The translations under genes were made by a program, and so were the position numbers. A stretch of 5,125 nucleotides of DNA from Bacteroidota bacterium (GTDB taxonomy: Bacteria; Bacteroidota; Ignavibacteria; Ignavibacteriales; Ignavibacteriaceae). A model generated the notes under the pieces. The model ran no database searches. It was not told where the DNA came from and was given only the letters and a program-made list of their open reading frames with translations. Position 1 is the first letter of the stretch. Each line of letters opens with the position of its first letter. Where the stretch lies: the NCBI GenBank assembly GCA_021796135.1, contig JAJYOQ010000322.1, forward strand, positions 1-5,125, read 5' to 3'. Below, in pieces: positions 1 to 4,627 of this stretch.

Positions 1-526
1 GGGCACTTTGCTCGATGATATCCAATGACCTATCAGGATGCCTAATTCGAGCTTCTGCCACCACTTCATTCAATGATTTATTTAGAATTCGCCGATGCTG
101 ATCAGCCACATCACTATCGCGAACTTCGCTTTGAACTTTTGGACTTATGAACGTTGGATCAGCTAAGATTAAGCCACTAAGTAGCTTTGGATTATGACTT
201 GCTACCACGGCTGCAGTCATACCTCCCATTGAGTGTCCCATCAGAATCGGAGCAGGAAGCCCTAGGGTCTTAATAAGACCGACCACATCGTTTGCATGGT
301 CTTCGTATCGGTACCCATAGTCAGGCACACTCGACTTTCCATGACCCCTAGCATCCGGCATAATTACATTATATTCTCCCTCTAGAGCATGTGCCTGAGC
401 ACTCCAGCAGGCTCCATTAGCACTTAATCCGTGTAGCAAAATTAAAGGGGGCTTACTTCCTCCGGTTCTCGTGTAGTGTATCTGAATTCCGTTTGTTTCG
501 CAGATTGCTGTACCCCAGCCCGTCAT
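1..526 (-). CDS. alpha/beta hydrolase, N-terminal part (cut by window edge)
   Basis: The minus-strand frame is open from ATG at 526-524 to the window edge, giving 175 residues. Visible family signatures are the oxyanion-hole segment LLHGLSANGACW (residues 30-41), the DARGHGKSS turn (58-66) and the nucleophile elbow GHSMGG (97-102) with Ser99 as predicted catalytic serine, followed by LILADPTF (119-126). This order is that of alpha/beta-hydrolase-fold enzymes. The catalytic acid and histidine lie beyond the window, so the protein is incomplete here rather than shown to be broken. Substrate cannot be named; esterase, lactonase or C-C hydrolase activities are all possible. A purine-rich GAAAGAGA sits 7 bases before the ATG. 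Three sampled lines of this gene are about 45-50% G+C, against 25-35% in sampled lines of the genes to its right, suggesting a different origin. No signal peptide is seen, so it is probably cytoplasmic. Confidence 0.93.
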   Translation of the reverse strand, partial: MTGWGTAICETNGIQIHYTRTGGSKPPLILLHGLSANGACWSAQAHALEGEYNVIMPDARGHGKSSVPDYGYRYEDHANDVVGLIKTLGLPAPILMGHSMGGMTAAVVASHNPKLLSGLILADPTFISPKVQSEVRDSDVADQHRRILNKSLNEVVAEARIRHPDRSLDIIEQSA

Positions 527-866
527 TTGTTATCTCTTTCGCGCATAAGATTCATGTTTTAATTTATAATCCTGATCAACGTGCCCGCAGGGACCCTTGG
601 AGTTTGTCGTCCTACTTAAAGTTAAATTGCTGGGAAGCCCGTAACGCTATTCTCAAACTTAAAACTGTCTAACGGCGTGTCATTTTAAAACGCAACACTG
701 CAAGATAAATTATTTTAAGATTTCCATTTACATTTTACTTCTGTAAAATAATATCCTCCTTGCAGGCAGGCAGGGATGACATAAAAAGCTATTATAAGGG
801 TCTATAATCAAAAGAATCGAACCGGTTCTCAATTAAAAACATAGTTACTAAGTTGACGTCTATGCG
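527..866. other. gene-free stretch left of the IS remnant
   Basis: No convincing coding frame was found on either strand. The stretch holds the long leader of the hydrolase gene, a possible attC arm at 667-679, a GC-rich CAGGCAGGCAGG motif at about 763-774, an 18-base inverted repeat (ATTATA, six bases, TATAAT, 791-808) and a 10-base palindrome GAACCGGTTC (819-828). No promoter for the hydrolase could be assigned with confidence. Confidence 0.6.
667..693 (-). repeat. possible attC half-site (R' and spacer) upstream of the hydrolase
   Basis: On the plus strand GTCTAAC (667-673) exactly matches the reverse complement form of an attC R' box, RYYYAAC. It is followed by GGCGTG, close to the GRNGTY hexamer found next to the R' box in the three better sites of this window (GGAGTT, GATGTT, GGCGTC). 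The next bases do not preserve the TAAGC core of the L box, and no paired right arm is recognised because an IS110/IS1111-type remnant lies between it and the toxin gene. It may be a decayed attC that was disrupted by that element, or chance. Confidence 0.3.
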
Positions 867-867
867 A

Positions 868-947
868 TTTAAACGGGACTGCATCAAATGGATGAATATT
901 ATTTTTTTACTCTCTTGATTTTTTACTTATTAAAGAGATTATAAGGC
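868..947 (+). mobile_element. right-end remnant of an IS110/IS1111-type element
   Basis: Bases 868-934 match 4727-4790, which lies downstream of the truncated DEDD transposase, at roughly 85% identity by eye with three one-base gaps. Both share GGGACTGCAT, GATGAATATT and TTTTTACTTATTAAA. The terminal TTTTTTACTTATT (919-931) is nearly the reverse complement of AATAAGAAAAA at the left end of the other copy (4095-4105), as expected for subterminal inverted repeats of the IS1111 group. No transposase coding remains here. The remnant ends about 16 bases after that repeat, immediately before GTTTATT (948-954), which occupies the position of the R'' box of the toxin cassette. The exact boundaries are inferred. 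Confidence 0.6.
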
Positions 948-953
948 GTTTAT

Positions 954-1301
954 TTATTCCCGTATTAATCTTTCTTGTAATAGTTTTTGCATATCTCTAC
1001 GACCATCTAAAATACAATGAATAAAAACTACCTTTTCTATAATTTGATAAATAATACGATATGGTTTATAGCTTAGTTCTAAAAAATCATCTATTCCAAG
1101 TAGACTTAACTCAGGAGGGACATGGCCGCGATTTGGGTATTCTTGAAGCGACAAACATTTCTCATACAATTTTGAGTACAAATTTTCAGCTTTTTCTTCT
1201 GAATCATTGAAATAAACATATTGATAAATTTCAAATAAATCTTCTTCAGCAGAAGAAACGATATTAACTTTGAACTTCAAGCTGTCCCTGTTTAAAATCA
1301 T
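954..1301 (-). CDS. ParE/RelE-superfamily toxin
   Basis: This 115-residue protein has the pattern of the ParE/RelE plasmid-stabilisation family. There is an N-terminal strand VNIVSSAEEDL (12-22), helices rich in E, Y and L (23-55), YPNRG (55-59), the strand LSYKPYRIIYQI (76-87), then VVFIHCILDGRRDMQKLL (91-108), which contains the typical C-terminal basic/Arg segment. Members either block gyrase (ParE) or cleave ribosome-bound mRNA (RelE); the sequence alone does not decide which. Its partner antitoxin is encoded just upstream, and the annotated ATG at 1301 overlaps the antitoxin end by 38 bases. That is longer than usual, so TTG at 1280-1278, preceded by AGGGA, is an alternative start giving LKFKVNIV. 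The stop lies beside GTTTATT (948-954), the apparent R'' box of this cassette. Confidence 0.88.
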   Translation of the reverse strand: MILNRDSLKFKVNIVSSAEEDLFEIYQYVYFNDSEEKAENLYSKLYEKCLSLQEYPNRGHVPPELSLLGIDDFLELSYKPYRIIYQIIEKVVFIHCILDGRRDMQKLLQERLIRE

Positions 1302-1566
1302 TTATACGCTTTCGAACATTTTTAAACGATTTATCTAAAGTTTTATAATTACCTTTTTTTATTTCTCTCCCACTTAGTGCAAGAATTTTTAACAGAGCAA
1401 TGCTCTCTTGTGTCTTTTCGTAAACCTTGACATCTTGAAGAATGACCTTTGCTTCGCCATTATGTGTAATAATTAATGTTTTCTGATTTTCTACAACATC
1501 CTTTACAACTTCAGAAGCATGAGTCTTTAAATAACTTATTGGTTTTACCGCTTCACTAAACTTCAT
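1264..1566 (-). CDS. Phd/YefM-family antitoxin
   Basis: This 100-residue protein opens with the Phd/YefM DNA-binding fold signature: KPISYLKTHASEVVKDV (8-24) and then TLIITHNGEAKVILQDVKVYE (30-50), the stretch with the characteristic ITHNGEAKVIL turn. The charged C-terminal part (about 65-100, rich in K, R, N and Q) would be the flexible toxin-neutralising tail. Such proteins bind the cognate ParE/RelE-type toxin and repress their own promoter. The ATG at 1566-1564 is supported by AGGA at 1576-1573, six bases upstream. It is the first gene of a two-gene operon with the overlapping toxin. The promoter and palindrome at 1587-1621 are placed ideally for autorepression. Confidence 0.92.
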   Translation of the reverse strand: MKFSEAVKPISYLKTHASEVVKDVVENQKTLIITHNGEAKVILQDVKVYEKTQESIALLKILALSGREIKKGNYKTLDKSFKNVRKRINDFKQGQLEVQS

Positions 1567-1586
1567 CTCGTTTCCTATTTTAATAC

Positions 1587-1613
1587 GACTACAATATAGC
1601 CCTTATAGTAGTC
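1587..1613 (-). promoter_or_regulatory. palindrome, likely antitoxin operator
   Basis: GACTAC (1587-1592) and GTAGTC (1608-1613) are perfect inverted arms, with further imperfect AT-rich pairing (ATA and TAT) inside. The palindrome covers the predicted -10 element of the antitoxin promoter and ends about 20 bases before the start codon. Phd/YefM antitoxins and their toxin complexes are known to repress by binding such promoter palindromes. Binding here is inferred from position. Confidence 0.6.
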
Positions 1614-1621
1614 TAAGTCAA
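1593..1621 (-). promoter_or_regulatory. sigma70-type promoter of the toxin-antitoxin operon
   Basis: Read on the minus strand, TTGACT (1621-1616) is followed after exactly 17 bases by TATATT (1598-1593), each with one or two differences from the TTGACA/TATAAT consensus. Transcription would start near 1586, leaving a leader of about 20 bases that contains the AGGA ribosome-binding site. The -10 box lies inside the palindrome at 1587-1613, which suits autorepression. Confidence 0.68.
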
Positions 1622-1638
1622 TCCATACATCAAATCAG

Positions 1639-1675
1639 GTTTTAAGCCGCATAAACGATGTTGTTTTTAAGCCGC
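1639..1675. repeat. short direct repeat of the L' box
   Basis: GTTTTAAGCCGC (1639-1650) recurs with one extra T at 1663-1675. The second copy is the L' region of the attC-like site; the first lies just outside its R' box, towards the antitoxin gene. It may be a duplicated box or the trace of an earlier recombination. Confidence 0.5.
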
Positions 1676-1834
1676 CGCCTAACATAGTAATGCAGCTTTG
1701 AAAAGCTAGGGCCAATAATTAATTATAAATTTATTTTGTTCACTAAACTCAAAGAGCAACTAACAGTTACAACGAAACATATTAATACATAAATGCCGCA
1801 ACATTTAAAGATGTCCGCTTGAAGAACGTTATAC
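1650..1834 (-). repeat. attC-like recombination site of the GNAT-HEPN cassette
   Basis: On the minus strand the site reads R'' GTATAAC (1834-1828), then GTTCT, then L'' TCAAGCGGACATC, a 100-base variable middle, and L' GGCGGCTTA. Eleven bases (AAAACAACATC) then lead to an R' box GTTTATG (1656-1650). The R''-N5-TCAAG pattern matches classical integron attC sites. The arms pair as GTTCTT[C]AAGC with GCTTAAAAAC, leaving one unpaired C, which is G1821 on the plus strand. Inside are ATGCAGC (1690-1696) and ATGCCGC (1793-1799), shared with the other two sites. At 185 bp it is longer than most known attC sites. The R' box deviates from GTTRRRY. The stop codon of the GNAT-HEPN gene lies in R''. Confidence 0.66.
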
Positions 1835-2938
1835 ACGTTCCATAAATTTTTTATATACATCTTTGAAGTTATGAACTCTGTCATCAAAGACAACACCGAG
1901 AAAAGTCAGATAAATTTCCGAATCTTTATTTCTTGAAAAGTAATTCGAGCTTTCCCATATAATTCGCAATACTTTTTTAACATCGTTTCTATTTATACGA
2001 GTAGGAATAATATTAAGCTCCAGCTTATTTGTCATCCTACTTATTAGATTAACATTCTCATTGAATTTAACATCACCACTAAATGGTGAAATAGCTGAAT
2101 TTATTATCTTAAATCCATATGAAGAATGTTCAATTTCCCAAATGTGATTATGCAACAATAAGTCTCTAATTATATAACATTCGGTAACTTCAACAAGATA
2201 AGGGAAGTCATTGTGATATTTTTTAATATAATCCAGGGGCTTTTTGATTTTGGGATCTTTTTTGAAGTAAATATCACGCATAATGTAGGATTCAAAACAT
2301 GCTACTAGTAGAATACATAACGCAACACAGTAACCGTTTTCAGCTATACTAGTTTGAACATCGTTAACCTTGCCATTACTTCGCTTCAATAAGTTGTTTA
2401 GTAGATCAGAAATTGGTTCAAAATATGCTGAAGCAATTACAGTTATAATTTTGTCTTTTGCTTTCTTATAATTAAAGACAATCTCTTTTTGTGAATTGAA
2501 TTCTCCATAGTCAACTTTTTCGAATCCCAATTCAAGGAAATAAGATTGAAGTGCATTGATACTTTTATTTTTTCCTAAAATATTTGCTTCCCAATTTCGG
2601 TCAGGATGTAAATTTATAAGGTTATCTAAAGCAAGTTTGGCATAACCATTTCTACGATGCTCAGGGAAAATCATTATATCTATTTCCCAAAAATCAGTTA
2701 CATTTTCATGCAGTAGTATAATATTACCTATATAGACATCATCGGTTAAAATATCATAATTCTCTTTTGGAGCTCCACGGTTTTCATATACAATTTTCAC
2801 CTCTTCATTTGAAAACACTTTATCACGAAGAGAATTAAATATAGCTTCATCCAATCCTAACAAATCAGGAGACTCTTCTAATACTCCAATGATATTTTTA
2901 TTAAAAGCGCGTTCATTATTTAAAATAATATTGACCAT
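1829..2938 (-). CDS. GNAT acetyltransferase-HEPN fusion protein (putative)
   Basis: This 369-residue protein has two recognisable parts. Residues about 45-150 look like a GNAT N-acetyltransferase: a strand pair DVYIGNIILLHE (67-78), WEIDIMIFPEHRRNGYAKLAL (84-104) carrying the acetyl-CoA loop R95-R-N-G-Y-A100 of the (Q/R)xxGx(G/A) type, and NKSINALQSYFLELGFEKVDYG (124-145) resembling motif B. Residues about 170-300 are helical, with FESYIMRDI (215-223) and RDLLLH (258-263), an Rx4H motif as in HEPN RNase domains. The HEPN assignment rests mainly on this motif and the preceding helix. The ATG at 2938 follows the upstream R' box by 14 bases, with only a weak AGGT as ribosome-binding site. The last codon and stop, GTA TAA, are supplied by the downstream R'' box. 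Role unknown; HEPN proteins often act as RNases in toxin or anti-phage systems, and GNAT domains can be toxins or modifiers. Confidence 0.75.
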   Translation of the reverse strand: MVNIILNNERAFNKNIIGVLEESPDLLGLDEAIFNSLRDKVFSNEEVKIVYENRGAPKENYDILTDDVYIGNIILLHENVTDFWEIDIMIFPEHRRNGYAKLALDNLINLHPDRNWEANILGKNKSINALQSYFLELGFEKVDYGEFNSQKEIVFNYKKAKDKIITVIASAYFEPISDLLNNLLKRSNGKVNDVQTSIAENGYCVALCILLVACFESYIMRDIYFKKDPKIKKPLDYIKKYHNDFPYLVEVTECYIIRDLLLHNHIWEIEHSSYGFKIINSAISPFSGDVKFNENVNLISRMTNKLELNIIPTRINRNDVKKVLRIIWESSNYFSRNKDSEIYLTFLGVVFDDRVHNFKDVYKKFMERV

Positions 2939-3026
2939 CTAGATACCTAAGTGTATAACGGAGTTACCAATAAGCGGTCGCCTCAGAACAATGATGCCGC
3001 TTTGAAAAACAACTGCCATTGATTTA

Positions 3027-3064
3027 GCAAACTGAGCTTAAGTTTTATCGTAAGTGCAGTTTGC
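3027..3064. repeat. stem-loop inside the attC-like site
   Basis: GCAAACTG (3027-3034) pairs with CAGTTTGC (3057-3064). After a 2x2 internal loop, CTTA pairs with TAAG, closing a 10-base loop. There is no T-run, so it is not a typical terminator. It is absent from the other two sites. Confidence 0.6.
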
Positions 3065-3096
3065 AAGTTTATTAATTATAACAACTCCCTTGAACA

Positions 3097-3122
3097 AGTT
3101 AGCCGAAACGAAGCGGCTAACT
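3097..3122. repeat. second stem-loop inside the attC-like site
   Basis: AGTTAGCCG (3097-3105) pairs perfectly with CGGCTAACT (3114-3122) over nine bases around an eight-base loop. It accounts for most of the extra length of this site compared with the other two. Confidence 0.6.
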
Positions 3123-3172
3123 ATATAATTTATAAAATGCCGAATGCGAAAACGGTGTCCGCTTGATTGGCG

Positions 3173-3892
3173 TTATACCGCTTTGGGAAGAATTGAACCA
3201 TAATATTTCAATTTCTTCCAGATTACTATTTCGTAAAGTGCGTTATTAGGATCATCATCAGGAGTGGCTATACCAACATCAATACCAGGTCCCCAATGGT
3301 ATCTTGCACCAAATTTTTCTATTAAATCTCTTATCTGCTGTGAATGTGGATCCAATAAAAATACAATATCTATTTTCTTATCTTTTGGTATTAGCCTTTT
3401 CCAAAATATATATTGAGTTCCACGAATTATTTTCTCACCAATGGCAATGAGATGATCAGGATTTGCCCCAATAGCTAAATGCTGATTCTGATTAGGATAA
3501 TTTTCAATTCCAAAACCGGGCAATGTAGATGCATCCATTTCTGAAGTAAAATTGAAAATCTCGCTTCTAATTTTCTCTCTCTTTTTTAGTCTTGCAATTC
3601 TATCTTTCTCATCTTTTGCATATAATGGATTCAAAGCTCTCAATGCTTTTTCTGCAATTCCACGTGAACTTAATTCAAATGGATCAACACAAAGACCAAA
3701 CCGAATTAATAATTCATTCTCAATTTCACCGTATTTTTTATTACATTTTATGCAAGATGGCATTTGCCACTTTTCCATATTAGGTGGAGTTGTTAATGGA
3801 TACCAAGATTTAGGGAAAACGTGATCAGAAGTTAATTCGTTACTAAAACTTAAACAATGAGCACACTTTCCAGATTTAAATTTCTTTGCCAT
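3173..3892 (-). CDS. HNH endonuclease-like protein
   Basis: This 239-residue protein has an N-terminal HNH (beta-beta-alpha metal) domain: C10-A-H-C13, SDH (22-24) and then C47-I-K-C50-N51-K-K-Y-G-E. The two CxxC pairs would hold a structural zinc, and the D23-H24 pair with Asn51 would form the metal-binding nuclease centre. Residues about 60-239 match no domain I recognise; they include a charged helical stretch (about 83-116) and a Trp/Tyr-rich end. The ATG at 3892 lies 12 bases after the upstream R' box and lacks a clear ribosome-binding site. The last codon and stop, GTA TAA, are part of the next R'' box. No methyltransferase or partner gene is adjacent. Stand-alone HNH proteins occur in restriction, homing and anti-phage settings; none can be chosen here. 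Confidence 0.85.
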   Translation of the reverse strand: MAKKFKSGKCAHCLSFSNELTSDHVFPKSWYPLTTPPNMEKWQMPSCIKCNKKYGEIENELLIRFGLCVDPFELSSRGIAEKALRALNPLYAKDEKDRIARLKKREKIRSEIFNFTSEMDASTLPGFGIENYPNQNQHLAIGANPDHLIAIGEKIIRGTQYIFWKRLIPKDKKIDIVFLLDPHSQQIRDLIEKFGARYHWGPGIDVGIATPDDDPNNALYEIVIWKKLKYYGSILPKAV

Positions 3893-3904
3893 AATTTATT
3901 AGTG

Positions 3905-4083
3905 GTAAAACGGCGTCGCGGGTAAGCTGTCCGCCCCACACAACAATGCCGCATTAGTTAAACATATTCTTAATTAGAACATACTTTTACAACAGCACTA
4001 CAGCCGCACAAACAAGCTGTAAAAAAGAACAGACTTAAAAACCAAACAAATGCCGATTAATACTCGCGGTCAGCTTGCCCCGC
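3905..4083 (-). repeat. attC-like recombination site upstream of the HNH gene, R'' lost
   Basis: On the minus strand: CGGGG preceding CAAGCTGACCGC (L''), a variable middle, L' GCGGACAGCTTA, eleven bases (CCCGCGACGCC) and R' GTTTTAC (3911-3905). The arms GCGGG[GC]AAGCTGACCGC and GCGGACAGCTTACCCGC pair over 15 or more positions, with one extra base before AAG. ATGCCGC (3946-3952) and ATGCCGA (4050-4056) match the other sites. Where R'' GTATAAC is expected (4084-4090 on the plus strand) the sequence is ATGATAT, and the IS110/IS1111-type element begins there, so the element seems to have entered at the L''/R'' junction. The inner TACAGC...GCTGTA stem (3999-4021) is specific to this copy. Confidence 0.62.
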
Positions 4084-4118
4084 ATGATATTTCCAATAAG
4101 AAAAAACAAATTATGTTA

Positions 4119-4146
4119 CTCCAAATATTAACAAAACCTTTTGGAG
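4119..4146 (+). promoter_or_regulatory. hairpin covering the transposase ribosome-binding site
   Basis: CTCCAAA (4119-4125) pairs with TTTGGAG (4140-4146). The GGAG (4143-4146) is the likely Shine-Dalgarno sequence seven bases before the ATG at 4154, so the hairpin would mask it. Insertion sequences commonly use such structures to stop translation from readthrough transcripts. Confidence 0.5.
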
Positions 4147-4153
4147 ATATCAA

Positions 4154-4477
4154 ATGTATTACACAGGTATCGATCTTCATAAATTTTCTTCTTACTTGAC
4201 TACTGTCGATTCTTCAGGCAGCATTGTTAAGCAAGCTGATAGTAAAAATGTTGACCATAATTTTGTTCAATATTTCTCAGACCTCGGTAATGAAAATATC
4301 ACTACTGTCGAATCAACCATGACCTTGTACTGGCTGAATGATCTCCTCGCTTCTCTCAAGATTCCTATGGTCCTTGCTCATGCTAAATTTGTTAAAGCCA
4401 TTGCTTATACCAAAATTAAAACTGATAAAGTTGATTCCCATACTCTCGCCCAGCTTCTTCTTAACTTCCAAGTATAA
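4154..4477 (+). pseudogene. IS110-family transposase, N-terminal fragment
   Basis: The 107-residue frame is the RuvC-like DEDD domain of IS110-family transposases. It carries GIDLHK with Asp7, VEST with Glu53 and TDKVDS with Asp91 and Asp94, which together are the complete acidic tetrad. Full-length members are roughly 300-400 residues and continue after LAQLL with a linker and a C-terminal domain bearing a catalytic serine. Here homology ends near residue 103, then N-F-Q-V and a TAA stop, followed by a GC-rich palindrome, so the C-terminal part was lost by deletion or replacement. Translation signals remain (GGAG at 4143-4146). The fragment might still fold but lacks the serine needed for strand transfer. 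Confidence 0.9.
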
Positions 4478-4490
4478 TCCTCCGGCTGGA

Positions 4491-4507
4491 CCTGCCCGTC
4501 CGGCAGG
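4491..4507. repeat. GC-rich palindrome (REP-like)
   Basis: CCTGCC (4491-4496) pairs with GGCAGG (4502-4507) around a five-base loop and is followed by CGGG. The related string CAGGCAGGCAGG occurs near 763-774 left of the array. Similar CCTGCC/GGCAGG palindromes are frequent intergenic repeats in several AT-rich bacterial groups. Confidence 0.6.
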
Positions 4508-4550
4508 CGGGTTGGGTAACTACACCTATGCCTATAAAATATCTGGTATT

Positions 4551-4569
4551 GTCCCGATTAAATCGGGAC
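4551..4569. repeat. perfect palindrome GTCCCGATT-A-AATCGGGAC
   Basis: There are nine perfectly complementary bases each side of one central A. It is not followed by a T-run on either strand, so a terminator role is unconvincing. It resembles the TCCCGA/TCGGGA unit found again at 4609-4627. Confidence 0.65.
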
Positions 4570-4608
4570 AGCTTTCAGGATTTCTGTTAGCATAACCCAA
4601 AATGCCTG

Positions 4609-4627
4609 TCCCGAACTTGATTCGGGA
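4609..4627. repeat. second TCCCGA/TCGGGA stem-loop
   Basis: TCCCGAA (4609-4615) pairs with TTCGGGA (4621-4627) around CTTGA. It shares the CTGTCCCGA start with the nearby palindrome at 4551-4569, suggesting members of one repeat family. Confidence 0.6.

Larger units (their letters stand above)
2953..3178 (-). repeat. attC-like recombination site of the HNH cassette (longest copy)
   Basis: On the minus strand: R'' GTATAAC (3178-3172), GCCAA, L'' TCAAGCGGACACC, a middle, L' GGCGACCGCTTA, eleven bases (TTGGTAACTCC) and R' GTTATAC (2959-2953). The R boxes are perfectly complementary over eight bases, and CCAAT[C]AAGCGG pairs with CCGCTTATTGG, leaving a single extra C (G3165 on the plus strand). 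Two further hairpins lie inside (3027-3064 and 3097-3122). The ATGCCG motif occurs at 2994-3000 and 3137-3143, 143 bases apart rather than about 103 as in the other sites. The site is 226 bp, outside the usual size range for attC. Confidence 0.7.
948..4083 (-). mobile_element. integron-like gene cassette array (three cassettes)
   Basis: Three minus-strand units, a toxin-antitoxin pair, a GNAT-HEPN gene and an HNH gene, are each bounded by sites with attC architecture (1650-1834, 2953-3178, 3905-4083). Two of the units have almost no leader: the ATG follows the R' box by 14 bases (GNAT-HEPN) and 12 bases (HNH), and both genes end inside the next R'' box. That is the usual organisation of integron cassettes. 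The toxin-antitoxin unit has its own promoter, as is known for toxin-antitoxin cassettes of large chromosomal integrons. No intI gene or primary attI is in view. An integrase platform would be expected to the right of the window if one exists; otherwise this is a cluster of attC sites lacking integrase. Confidence 0.68.

Noticed and set aside
620..626. GTTAAAT as an attC GTTRRRY box paired with GTCTAAC at 667
   Set aside because: The boxes are in the wrong order (GTTRRRY before RYYYAAC), and no L boxes lie between them.
806..828. tRNA-like T-arm string (GGTTCGATTC on the minus strand)
   Set aside because: The flanking bases do not form a T-stem, and no acceptor, D or anticodon arms can be built around it.
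3552..3824. Two plus-strand open frames (3552-3824 and 3592-3783)
   Set aside because: Both are antisense to the HNH gene, whose motifs are intact; their hydrophobic, low-complexity products look like shadows.
1650..4056. CRISPR array suggested by recurring intergenic motifs
   Set aside because: The repeats flank full-length genes, are about 1 kb apart and are imperfect, unlike short regularly spaced CRISPR repeats.
4551..4569. Rho-independent terminator
   Set aside because: The stem is good, but neither strand has a following T-run; it fits better as a palindromic repeat.
4338..4595. Plus-strand open frame overlapping the transposase
   Set aside because: It is out of frame with the IS110 DEDD motifs and runs into the GC-rich palindromes.
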